This document shows positions 8,860 through 16,053 of a DNA stretch of 16,732 bases, piece by piece. The notes beneath the pieces were generated by a model. It saw only the letters and a program-made list of their open reading frames with translations, was not told the origin of the DNA and did not search any database. The stretch's first letter is position 1; each line of letters begins with the position of its first letter. Source of the stretch: CBDULX01 sp048550535 (GTDB lineage Bacteria; Pseudomonadota; Gammaproteobacteria; SZUA-229). Both the position numbers and the translations under genes were made by a program. The stretch covers positions 1-16,732 of the forward strand of contig JBLYYN010000215.1 of the NCBI GenBank assembly GCA_048550535.1. Direction: 5' to 3'.

Positions 8860-9504
8860 TTATCTTATTAACAAAGAAACCCTTCTGTTGCGGGCTCTGG
8901 CATTTTCCAGCTCAATTCCTGACTTATCATTTATTTCCACCACAGGTCTGGTATGGGCATAACCTACCGCCCGTAACCTGTTGGGAGCAAAACCAAATGA
9001 TCTTAGATGAAGTATGACACTACCGGCTCTCTTTCCACTCAGGCTCCAGTTAGTTTCTGTTTCACCATCCACCACTCGATATAAAGGCACATCATCAGTG
9101 TGCCCCTCAACATCGATAAGATACTTAGTTTTGATAATTTCATTCAATAATGGTGCAATTGAGCCAAGAGCCTCATCTTTAATAATGGCGCTACCGGTTG
9201 CAAACAATACACCTGTATCAAGATCGACACGAACACCATCTTTGGCCAGCTGCACAGATGCACCCGGTATTCCAGGCGTACCTTCTATGATTTCCTTGAG
9301 AGAACTTGTCAATTCAACCAGAGTATTGTCGGTTCTACCGGTCATCACACTCTTGATTTTTTCGAAGGATCCGATATCGATCTTGCTCATGGTAAGCAAC
9401 ATAACCAGGAATACACACAAGATAACCATTAAGTCGCCAAAGCTTATGTAAAAGGAATCAAGCCCTTCTTCATCGACTTTAGCGCTCAGTTGATCCAGGT
9501 TCAT
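8860..9504 (-). CDS. MotB/ZorB-like motor subunit with OmpA-type peptidoglycan-binding domain
   Basis: A 214-residue inner-membrane protein. MotB and ZorB pair with MotA/ZorA to form an ion-driven channel anchored to the cell wall. Seen: a short cytoplasmic N-terminus, one membrane helix (about 20-41) containing FGDLMVILCVFLVMLL, where Asp24 matches the essential ion-binding Asp of MotB, a linker, and an OmpA-like domain (about 98-214) with EGHTDDVP (133-140), NWSLSGKRA (152-160) and NRRV (206-209). It overlaps the MotA-like gene by four bases (ATGA), so translation is probably coupled, and is followed 19 bases later by the helicase gene. The length is near ZorB and shorter than flagellar MotB (about 300). 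The linker between helix and wall domain is fairly short. Confidence 0.93.
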   Translation of the reverse strand: MNLDQLSAKVDEEGLDSFYISFGDLMVILCVFLVMLLTMSKIDIGSFEKIKSVMTGRTDNTLVELTSSLKEIIEGTPGIPGASVQLAKDGVRVDLDTGVLFATGSAIIKDEALGSIAPLLNEIIKTKYLIDVEGHTDDVPLYRVVDGETETNWSLSGKRAGSVILHLRSFGFAPNRLRAVGYAHTRPVVEINDKSGIELENARARNRRVSLLIR

Positions 9505-10319
9505 CCTTCTATATCCAGTTTCTTGTTCATTTTCATGGAATCGAGTTGACGGTCTTCGCGTCTAATCAGTACGCTAATCCTATTCATCAGCAGCTTATGC
9601 GTTTCAAGATAAATACTATTGTGATGTTCAAGCCGACCTGCCAGGGGGGTAAACACCAGCGAACCTAGCACCGACCCAAATGCAGTAGTCATTAATGCCA
9701 GTGACATGGCGGGGCCTATTTTGGTGGGGTCTTCCAATGACTGAAGGACTTCAATCAAACCAATAACAGTACCTAATAAACCTAGCGCCGGTGCAATTTT
9801 GGCACCTTTATTAAGCAGAGAGACCGCAACTTTACGCACTAGAAATAGTGTCGCCACCCGATTTGCAACAAAATCTTCGATTTCTTCGTAAAACAGTTTT
9901 TCCTTTATCATATAGATAATGTCGTTAAGTAATTCACCGGTAATTTCCTTCCCATCTCGCATACCCAGAATACTACTACCCTTAATGATGGTCTCATCAA
10001 GTTCAGCCATAACTGGAGTCAGTTGTTTGATGGGGCTTGCAATAAACGATCGGAAAACCAACAGCAATGTATGAAAGAAAGATTCCAGATCAAATTGAAA
10101 CAACAGTATTCCAAAGGTCCCTCCAACAACAAAAAAGAAACTGCGGAAATCGTTAAATAATATGGTTTTACCTGAGCCAAGCCCGATACCTAAGCCGGTA
10201 TCGAAACCAACGGCTGAAATAAGCACTGCCGTCAACAGCGCTATACTAAAAAATACCGTTATGGGATCAAACCTCTTGCTTGAACCTGAAAGGTATTTCT
10301 TTTCTTTTAAACCATTCAT
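9501..10319 (-). CDS. MotA/ZorA-like proton-channel subunit
   Basis: A 272-residue protein of the MotA/TolQ/ExbB channel family. Seen: helices at about 19-38 and 57-76, a cytoplasmic loop of about 90 residues, then the two channel-lining helices, at 174-194 (APALGLLGTVIGLIEVL) and 205-226 (SLALMTTAFGSVLGSLVF), followed by a 40-residue tail. Family residues such as Pro177, Gly183-Thr184, Pro203 and Pro225 are in place. This is the size and layout of flagellar MotA/PomA. ZorA proteins of Zorya systems have a long coiled-coil cytoplasmic tail after the last helix, and that tail is absent here. The ATG has GAG nine bases upstream and lies 20 bases after the coiled-coil gene. It overlaps the MotB-like gene by four bases. 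Nothing flagellar or chemotactic is nearby, so a non-motility role is more likely. Confidence 0.92.
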   Translation of the reverse strand: MNGLKEKKYLSGSSKRFDPITVFFSIALLTAVLISAVGFDTGLGIGLGSGKTILFNDFRSFFFVVGGTFGILLFQFDLESFFHTLLLVFRSFIASPIKQLTPVMAELDETIIKGSSILGMRDGKEITGELLNDIIYMIKEKLFYEEIEDFVANRVATLFLVRKVAVSLLNKGAKIAPALGLLGTVIGLIEVLQSLEDPTKIGPAMSLALMTTAFGSVLGSLVFTPLAGRLEHHNSIYLETHKLLMNRISVLIRREDRQLDSMKMNKKLDIEG

Positions 10320-10339
10320 ATATCACTCTCTATCTATTG

Positions 10340-11455
10340 CTAAACGTCATCATCAATCGATGATAAAGCTACTAGCTGATTACGGGCGATGTCATAAACA
10401 ATAAACCGCTCATTGATCCGACTTCTAAACTGCTCTTCATTTACTGAACCGAGAACCGCAAAACGAACCACATAACCGTCGGCTATGGAAATCACCACCT
10501 TCATACCACGACTTAAAGTATTGATGGTTTCCGCCTCCATGGAATTCACCGCTTTAATTTGAAATTCATTGCGCATGGAATCTCGCGCTTTGAAAGAATC
10601 ACCATCAACATATAACAATTCTGCAACACGTTTCTCCAGGTTACCGAGCTCCCCATTATCGAAAAATATAATACCTAAAGGGATATCTTCTGATTCATCG
10701 AAGGTAATAAGACAACGAGCCTGATAATCAGGTACTCGGTCAAGCATATGGGTGGGAATATCGATAACTTTTCGGTAGCATTTCACCTTAACCATTCTCT
10801 GCTTAAGATTCACCTTCTCTACACGACATATTTTGGCATTATCCGGTAACACCCGCTGTGAATCCAGCGCCTTGGATGCCCGGCTTAAAGACTTTTGCTC
10901 TCGACTCAACTGAAGCGTAAGAGCACTCACCTGCTCTCTTAATTCTTTATTATTTTCCTTAAGCTGGTGTATTTCTGCTTTTAATTCTTTGCTATTTTTA
11001 ACTTCAGGGTCAGGTATCCAGGCAGTATTTTTATGATCGAGGGCCTTGGATTCATATTTAGCTATCTCATCATAAAAACTCTGTAGTATGTCACCCACCT
11101 TATTTTTCTGCGGCAGCTCAAAACGAATACAGGGAAGATATTCATGAATCCTGGCCGAGGACGATTCCAGATTCTCCTTGTGTGATACTCTGGAATGGAC
11201 AGAAAAAACAAAACTATCGAGACAGGACAGAATATTCTCAAGATTTGGAACAAATCCATGAGCATCAAGAACTGTCTTGATAGTACTAACCGGGTTAGAA
11301 AACAAGATTCTATCAATGGTAATGAAGAAAAATTTTTCATCATTATCATAACCAACAGCAGTAAGATCCTTATTTATTGCAGCCTTTGATAGATCAGCAT
11401 CCCCCATCTCAGAGAGTACTTTTAGTTTTAGTTTTCCTTTATCGAAAATAGCCAT
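10340..11455 (-). CDS. coiled-coil protein of unknown family, first clear gene of the MotAB-helicase operon
   Basis: A 371-residue soluble protein that I do not recognise. There is no signal peptide or membrane segment, so it should be cytoplasmic. Seen: an N-terminal mixed domain (1-150), a heptad-like charged coiled coil (about 154-200, with Leu/Ile spacing in KELKAEIHQLKENNKELREQ), then a strand-rich region (about 205-335, starting AKICRVEKVNLKQRMVKVKC) that may form a small beta barrel, and a short acidic end. The ribosome site is strong: AGAGG seven bases before the ATG at 11455. The gene is 20 bases upstream of the MotA-like gene, so it is co-transcribed with the motor and helicase. Its coiled coil in this position suggests a partner of the MotA-like subunit, perhaps replacing the cytoplasmic tail that ZorA carries. 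That role is inference from context only. Confidence 0.85.
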   Translation of the reverse strand: MAIFDKGKLKLKVLSEMGDADLSKAAINKDLTAVGYDNDEKFFFITIDRILFSNPVSTIKTVLDAHGFVPNLENILSCLDSFVFSVHSRVSHKENLESSSARIHEYLPCIRFELPQKNKVGDILQSFYDEIAKYESKALDHKNTAWIPDPEVKNSKELKAEIHQLKENNKELREQVSALTLQLSREQKSLSRASKALDSQRVLPDNAKICRVEKVNLKQRMVKVKCYRKVIDIPTHMLDRVPDYQARCLITFDESEDIPLGIIFFDNGELGNLEKRVAELLYVDGDSFKARDSMRNEFQIKAVNSMEAETINTLSRGMKVVISIADGYVVRFAVLGSVNEEQFRSRINERFIVYDIARNQLVALSSIDDDV

Positions 11456-11479
11456 TTAGCTGCCTCTTCTTAAAATACG

Positions 11480-11731
11480 TCAAAGAGACATTGACTCAAT
11501 AGCCGTATAATTACCAAATAATAGCTTACGCATTCCAGGAAATACTGTGTCTTGACTACTAGAAATGAATATTTTCTGTTTAAACTGATTAACAACACTT
11601 AAATTTGACATAACTGCAACAAATATCTTGTTTATCTGACTTATCTGCAATAACGACTCCATTTGAATACCGGGCTCCGAGAAGCTAAATGCTGTTCCTG
11701 TACTACAAATGAAATCTGTAAAAGCGCTCAA
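11480..11731 (-). CDS. possible small protein at the head of the operon
   Basis: An 83-codon frame ending 24 bases before the coiled-coil gene on the same strand. It opens with TTG directly after an in-frame stop (TAG) and has no ribosome site at a normal distance. The first ATG inside it (Met24, at 11662) has GGAG twelve bases upstream, which is long, and would give 60 residues. The composition is ordinary (IFVAVMSNLSVVNQF, VFPGMRKLLFG), without membrane segments. I recognise no family. It could be a genuine small operon member, a remnant of a longer gene, or chance. Confidence 0.3.
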   Translation of the reverse strand: MSAFTDFICSTGTAFSFSEPGIQMESLLQISQINKIFVAVMSNLSVVNQFKQKIFISSSQDTVFPGMRKLLFGNYTAIESMSL

Positions 11732-11846
11732 ATACTAGCGCCCATAAAACGTGAACCAGTTCTCACCGGACCTCTATAACTGGATTAATGATAGAAGATT
11801 GCCACCAGCTTGCTCCAATTTACCATCAAATTGATACAGGCTTCTA

Positions 11847-11875
11847 ATAATTTAGTAAAAAAGCAGCCCTTTCAA
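11847..11875 (-). promoter_or_regulatory. possible promoter of the MotAB-helicase operon
   Basis: On the minus strand TTGAAA (11870-11875, five of six to the sigma-70 -35) and AATTAT (11847-11852, four of six to the -10) are 17 bases apart. Transcription would start near 11840, giving a leader of about 385 bases to the coiled-coil gene, or about 110 bases to the 83-codon frame. It is the best-spaced pair I found upstream, but not a strong one. Confidence 0.28.
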
Positions 11876-12154
11876 TATTAATCTGTGAACTTTAAGCTTA
11901 TAAAGCCTTATATTTTGTAACGTTTATGCACAAATAGCCAGGAAAGGCTGGAATACTTAGTTTTACTCATGGCCAATGAACTTGCCAGTATGGGAGCACG
12001 GCTTTCAACTAAGCTACAAATGCAAACTTAATTATTATCCGCCTGCTCTGGGTAAATTGCCCATGAACCCTGTCATTTTATCCATGTGAGCGAACTGGCA
12101 ACAGCACTGCAACATTAGCAATTACTTATATTAAAAATAGCCTGTCGTGAGTCA

Positions 12155-12182
12155 TTGCAATATAACAATAAATTATTATGAT
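12155..12182 (+). promoter_or_regulatory. possible promoter of the secreted-protein gene
   Basis: TTGCAA (12155-12160) and TATGAT (12177-12182) are 16 bases apart, matching four and five of six consensus sigma-70 positions. The start point would fall near 12190, about 55 bases before the ATG at 12246. Confidence 0.35.
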
Positions 12183-12245
12183 TCCATATCCAGTGCAAAT
12201 CATTTGAGCTGGAATAACAATAACGATTTATAAGGAATTCACATA

Positions 12246-12854
12246 ATGAAAAATATTACAACATTACTTCTTGGATTATTCTTCTTAGGGTCAACAACGT
12301 TGAGCTATGGCGAGACCGTTTCATTCAAATATGATGCCAGTATCATCCAGTCCTGGGGCGCCAACGGACTTGCAGTAGGCGACACTGTCACTGGTGATTT
12401 TACCTATGTGCTTGGGCAAACTGGCCATAACGTCAGCCTGATTGTTCCCGGCAGTATGACTCGTTACGTCAACGGTGTATTTACCGCAAAGGCACACAAC
12501 CAGGAAGTTCGCAGTACCGGTGGACAGGTCGAGGTAAAGAATGACGTTGAGGCTTTCGGCACAGTGGTTTGGGACGGTATCACGGTTAATGTCAGTGACC
12601 GTTACGGCTCAATCAAGACTGGAAACATCAATGGCTATAGGCTAATGGATTTACAAATACTGCTAACCAACCTGATTGGCCAGCCCTTCACCAGCACGGC
12701 ATTGCCCAGCGAACTCGACCTGCTTAATTATCCTAGCTCGAGACGCTTTCTGATGACCTTCGAAGGCAATGGTGGCGGCGTAATCGGTGAACTCACATTA
12801 TTAGAACCCTGTACGCTGAATACACGTGCACCCTATCGTGGGTGTGTGAACTAA
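12246..12854 (+). CDS. secreted protein of unknown function
   Basis: 202 residues with a classical signal peptide: basic start MKN, hydrophobic core LLLGLFFLG, and likely cleavage after Gly22 (LSYG, then ETVSF). The mature part is beta-rich and opens with a VSFKYDASI...VGDTVTGDFTYV pattern that I associate with extracellular proteins of the PEP-CTERM-like kind, but no C-terminal sorting motif or closing membrane helix is present. Two cysteines near the end (188 and 200, in EPCTLNTRAP and YRGCVN) could form a disulfide. It therefore probably ends up in the periplasm or outside the cell. AAGGA lies about nine bases before the ATG. It stands alone, with its own promoter candidate and a strong terminator. 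I recognise no enzymatic motif. Confidence 0.8.
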   Translation: MKNITTLLLGLFFLGSTTLSYGETVSFKYDASIIQSWGANGLAVGDTVTGDFTYVLGQTGHNVSLIVPGSMTRYVNGVFTAKAHNQEVRSTGGQVEVKNDVEAFGTVVWDGITVNVSDRYGSIKTGNINGYRLMDLQILLTNLIGQPFTSTALPSELDLLNYPSSRRFLMTFEGNGGGVIGELTLLEPCTLNTRAPYRGCVN

Positions 12855-12908
12855 GCCCAAACTACTCACGATTATTCTAATCTTCGGCAAATAGTACTAA
12901 CGGAAAAG

Positions 12909-12936
12909 GACTCCTCTGATGAGGGGGCTTTTTTTT
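12909..12936 (+). terminator. intrinsic terminator of the secreted-protein gene
   Basis: CTCCTC pairs with GAGGGG around a TGAT loop (one G-T pair), followed by an unbroken run of eight T. It lies about 55 bases after the stop at 12854. The opposite strand has only a short T run, so termination is mainly for plus-strand transcripts. Confidence 0.82.
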
Positions 12937-12965
12937 AGGGGACCTGTCAATAATAGGCACAGGAC

Positions 12966-13670
12966 TTAATCCTGCTTCAGGCGAATTGCACCCTGTTTTT
13001 CCGGGTGTTTACCTGACTTATCCAGATAGAACTCCCTGATAGCATCCATATCACTGTCGATATCACCGCTTGGATAAAATGTTTTACCCAGGCCCACGAT
13101 TTTATTTTTGTAATCGAAATAACCAAAGGCGATAGGCACCTTCACTTCCATGGCAATATAATAGAAACCTGTCTTCCAGTAACTGACCCGGGAGCGTGTA
13201 CCCTCCGGCACTATGGCCAGTTTCATCACATCGCGGCTATTAAACTGCTCCACCATTTCAGAAATAAATCCATGATGAGCACGACGATCGACAGGAATTC
13301 CTCCCAGTAATCTGAACATATAACCAAACGGCCCCCAGAACAGGGTGTGTTTGCCAACCCAGTAAAACCGCTCTCCCATCGCCCACATGGCTAAAATTCC
13401 AACGATAAAATCCCAGTTACTGGTGTGAAAAGCAACAATCAGCACATATTTGTTTTCCTTAGGTAAGCGCGAGTCAACGCTCCAGCCGAAAAGCTTCAGA
13501 CATATTGTTGCAAACAGTTTAAGCATAACGGCATTATATAAACATCGCTGTAGATTATCCAATAAGGATGAAATGGCCAGACGCCTCAGGGCACCATCAG
13601 TATCCTCAACCCCATCTAGCGTAAGGCTCATGTGGGTGTTCATAAGGGGAAATGTAACTGACCAGGCCAT
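12966..13670 (-). CDS. PlsC-type 1-acyl-glycerol-3-phosphate acyltransferase family protein
   Basis: A membrane-associated acyltransferase of the LPLAT/PlsC family, which transfers acyl chains to lysophosphatidate or related acceptors in phospholipid synthesis. Seen: the catalytic HX4D motif HTSNWD (His82-Asp87), a GGIPVDRR acceptor-binding segment, and PEGTR (Glu156). The total of 234 residues is longer than short relatives. The part from Met49 (MLKLFATICLKLFGW, at 13526) already looks like a complete family N-terminus and would give 186 residues. None of the candidate starts (13670, 13640, 13631, 13526) has a good ribosome site, so the 5' end is uncertain. It is a single gene, converging with the secreted-protein gene and divergent from the OmpA lipoprotein gene. 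The substrate is not determined; it may be an accessory acyltransferase rather than the essential PlsC. Confidence 0.88.
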   Translation of the reverse strand: MAWSVTFPLMNTHMSLTLDGVEDTDGALRRLAISSLLDNLQRCLYNAVMLKLFATICLKLFGWSVDSRLPKENKYVLIVAFHTSNWDFIVGILAMWAMGERFYWVGKHTLFWGPFGYMFRLLGGIPVDRRAHHGFISEMVEQFNSRDVMKLAIVPEGTRSRVSYWKTGFYYIAMEVKVPIAFGYFDYKNKIVGLGKTFYPSGDIDSDMDAIREFYLDKSGKHPEKQGAIRLKQD

Positions 13671-13879
13671 GTTACCAATATTAGCGTTTATTAATTTTTA
13701 TTTGGCTTATCCAGCCTGTATGGCATAGCAAAATAATAAGTTCTTTTCCTGATTTGCTGTATTATCCTGTGTCGCGTCAGTTGTCATTATTTAGCGCCAG
13801 ATCACAATGTTGCTATGTAAGGATGGCGATAATAAGCACATCAAATATATAAAAAGATGATTTATCAGGAGATAAGACA

Positions 13880-15283
13880 GTGAACCTACATCACGGTATG
13901 CAATATATGGCCATAGCAGGCCTGTTATTTATTTCTGCTTGCGCCTCAACACCGCAACTATCACGACAGGATGTACTGCAACGGAACGATACTGTCTCAG
14001 AGCTTGATAAACGCCTGTCCAGTGCTGAGATAAAACATGCTGAATATCTTGCCCCTGAAGGCTTCAAACAAGCCAGTTCTTATCTAGAACAAGCAATTGC
14101 TGCCGCACAGGGCGGTGATGACGAGGATGCTAAAAGTTATGCCAGAAAAGGCCTGAAAGCATTATCCTCGGTTGAGAAGGATACTAAAACCAGCCGCAAT
14201 CTTTTTGTCGAAATTATTGCCAATCGTGATCGTGCTATCAAAGCCGGTGCACCTGAATCATTTGCAAAAGAATTCAAAGAACTTGAAGATGAATTTCGTG
14301 ATGCAAGCAAACTGGTTGAAGACAATAAAATTGAAAAGGCAAAAAAACGTCGCCCAGCATTGATTACGAAGTACGGACAACTTGAATTAAAAAGTGTGAA
14401 GAAAGGCGCCGTCCACCTGGCTAAAGCGGCAATTGCAGATGCCAAAGAGAAACAGGCGGATGATTATGCACCAAAAACATTCAAGCAGGCACAGGAGGAA
14501 CTGACCCTGGCATTATCAATACTTGAAGCCAATCGCAACCAGTCGAAAAAGGCCAGTGTGCATACCAGTCGCGCAATTGAACTGGCACGTCAGAGCGTAC
14601 AGATTACCGAACTGATCAACGACTTTGATCGCCGAGATTATAGCGAAGAAGACAAGGTTTTATGGTACCAGGAACAGCTAACAACCATCTATTCTCCATT
14701 AGGTAAAAGGCTGGTATTTGACCAGGAGAACCGTGTAACAATTGAATCTATGCGCGGCGATATCGCTGCACTAACTAATTTAACACAACAGAACAAACGT
14801 GAAATCAGGAAGCAGAGCAAACAGCGTGAAGCGCTTGAAAAACGCGAACGCGAAACACGCCAGCGTTTCGAGTACGTGCAGTCCCTATTTAGTGATAACG
14901 AAGCCGAGGTTTACCGCAAGCGTGAAGATGTCCTGATTTTAGCCCACGGATTTTATTTTGCACCCGGTCAAAGTGAAATCAAATCAGTTAATTTCACTAT
15001 GTTAAATAAAATTGATAAATCCATAAGAAAATTTCCTGGCTCAAAACTGGTAATTTCCGGTCATACGGATGCCACTGGTAATGCAAAGAAGAACAAAGTA
15101 CTTTCAGAAAAACGTGCAGCAAATGTCGCTAAATTTTTAAAGGAAACAAAAGGTATAGCATCGTCACGGATCACCGTTCGTGGTTATGGCGCAGAAAAGC
15201 CTGTAGCACCTAATAGCACCAAAGAAGGTCGCTCACGTAATCGCCGAATCGAAGTATTGATCAACAATTCCTCTAGCAGGTAA
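13880..15283 (+). CDS. OmpA-domain outer-membrane lipoprotein with three N-terminal helical repeats
   Basis: 467 residues. The start is GTG, with AGGAG eight bases upstream. A lipoprotein signal ends in LLFISAC, with Cys21 as the lipid-attachment residue; the next residues (ASTP) do not include the Asp that retains lipoproteins in the inner membrane, so outer-membrane location is likely. Residues 45-240 are helical and resemble DUF4398. They contain three related units starting APEGFKQA (58), APESFAKE (124) and APKTFKQA (197), each followed by a leucine- and alanine-rich helix pair. A charged coiled coil (about 300-335) leads into a C-terminal OmpA-like peptidoglycan-binding domain (about 350-463) with GHTDATG (394-400), LSEKRAANV (408-416) and RNRRIEV (453-459). 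The protein probably tethers the outer membrane to the wall. It stands alone and ends at a strong hairpin. Confidence 0.93.
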   Translation: MNLHHGMQYMAIAGLLFISACASTPQLSRQDVLQRNDTVSELDKRLSSAEIKHAEYLAPEGFKQASSYLEQAIAAAQGGDDEDAKSYARKGLKALSSVEKDTKTSRNLFVEIIANRDRAIKAGAPESFAKEFKELEDEFRDASKLVEDNKIEKAKKRRPALITKYGQLELKSVKKGAVHLAKAAIADAKEKQADDYAPKTFKQAQEELTLALSILEANRNQSKKASVHTSRAIELARQSVQITELINDFDRRDYSEEDKVLWYQEQLTTIYSPLGKRLVFDQENRVTIESMRGDIAALTNLTQQNKREIRKQSKQREALEKRERETRQRFEYVQSLFSDNEAEVYRKREDVLILAHGFYFAPGQSEIKSVNFTMLNKIDKSIRKFPGSKLVISGHTDATGNAKKNKVLSEKRAANVAKFLKETKGIASSRITVRGYGAEKPVAPNSTKEGRSRNRRIEVLINNSSSR

Positions 15284-15297
15284 TCCTCAAAACAGCA

Positions 15298-15341
15298 CCA
15301 GAGAGTGATATTGGACATAATCACTCTCTGGTATGTTTATT
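15298..15341 (+). terminator. hairpin terminator after the OmpA lipoprotein gene
   Basis: A perfect 12-base-pair stem, CCAGAGAGTGAT (15298-15309) with ATCACTCTCTGG (15320-15331), and a ten-base loop, 14 bases after the stop codon. The following TATGTTTATT is only moderately T-rich, so it may act partly as an RNA-stabilising 3' end. Confidence 0.75.
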
Positions 15342-15671
15342 CCGTTATCTTCCATATCATATCTTAAGTCAATTACTTAATAACACTATTCTAGTCATTC
15401 CCCTAACTTTTCAAATTCCTGCCACATCTGAACTCACCCTGTTCAATTCAAGACACACGTCCTATTTAGTGAAATATATGCTTCAGATGTCTTAAGGCTA
15501 CTTCTCATCATGCAATGACCCAGGTAATATCTATTTGTGAGAAATGCACCTCATTTTGTATTTATTTTTTGTATAAAATTCAAAACCCGATTCATTCAAC
15601 AGGCGAGCTATAATTCGTCGAAATCGGGATTATCTTTATAATACAAAAAAAACTTAAAAATGGAGTCATAT
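15342..15671. other. noncoding leader region of the DUF2147-like gene
   Basis: 330 AT-rich bases with no open frame worth calling. The last 90 bases hold an inverted repeat, CCCGATT (15586-15592) and AATCGGG (15622-15628), enclosing an exact TATAAT (15609-15614). A second exact TATAAT lies at 15637-15642. Confidence 0.45.
15637..15642 (+). promoter_or_regulatory. possible -10 element of the DUF2147-like gene
   Basis: A perfect TATAAT whose start point would lie about 23 bases before the ATG at 15672, leaving room for the GGAG ribosome site. No recognisable -35 is found 16-18 bases upstream; the inverted repeat 15586-15628 is there instead, which could bind an activator or repressor. The evidence is partial. 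Confidence 0.35.
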
Positions 15672-16040
15672 ATGAACAAAGTTATTAAAACCATAGTTAC
15701 TTTACTTGCTCTAGGCACAGCAACTAACGTAGTTGCCAACAACGATATTTACAGCATGATTGGCACATGGAAATGGGAAGGATTTACCATCAAAGTTGAT
15801 AAATGCGACAAAACTGATGTTTGCGCTGAAGTACTTTCAGGCCCCAAGAATGTGGGCCTGCAAATGATCAAGACTAAATTAACACCATCAGGTAATGATT
15901 TTGTAGGTAAAATTGCTCATCCTCAAACTGGTGATACCTATAATTCCAAGCTATCTATGGCTAATGCAGATACCTGGCATATCGATGGCTGCACCGATAG
16001 TAATGTTTGTGCCAGTGGCGACTTTACTCGCCTCAAGTAG
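15672..16040 (+). CDS. small secreted DUF2147-like protein with four cysteines
   Basis: 122 residues from the ATG at 15672. I chose this start because GGAG lies eight bases upstream and a standard signal peptide begins there (MNKVIKTIVTLLALGTATNVVA, likely cleaved after Ala22); a frame four codons longer lacks both. The mature domain begins with IGTWKWEGF, has GPKNVGLQMI and VGKIAHPQTGDTYNSK, and resembles the DUF2147 periplasmic family of unknown function. Cysteines 45/51 and 107/113 form two C-x5-C pairs, which could be disulfides or a metal site. It is probably periplasmic. It stands alone, with a strong terminator after it. Confidence 0.85.
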   Translation: MNKVIKTIVTLLALGTATNVVANNDIYSMIGTWKWEGFTIKVDKCDKTDVCAEVLSGPKNVGLQMIKTKLTPSGNDFVGKIAHPQTGDTYNSKLSMANADTWHIDGCTDSNVCASGDFTRLK

Positions 16041-16053
16041 ATATTCAATATTT

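Larger units (their letters stand above)
11732..12245. other. 514-base AT-rich intergenic region between the operon and the secreted-protein gene
   Basis: No open frame worth calling, no tRNA and no direct repeat array. It separates two divergent transcription units and should hold both promoters. Several short inverted repeats occur. AGCC/GGCT lies near 11937-11950. A wider pair, CTTAGTT (about 11957) and AACTAAG (about 12008), encloses a nested TGGC/GCCA, so an RNA from this stretch could fold into a stem of seven pairs with an internal stem. I cannot tell whether it is transcribed. Confidence 0.4.

Noticed and set aside
9014..9451. 145-codon plus-strand frame
   Set aside because: Antisense to the MotB-like gene, which has clear domain motifs; a shadow frame.
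8860..10319. Ordinary flagellar MotAB stator
   Set aside because: The subunit sizes and motifs would allow it, but the operon also holds a helicase and a coiled-coil protein, and no flagellar or chemotaxis gene is in the window. Kept as the main alternative.
14137..14445. 102-codon minus-strand frame
   Set aside because: Antisense to the repeat region of the OmpA lipoprotein; no independent support.
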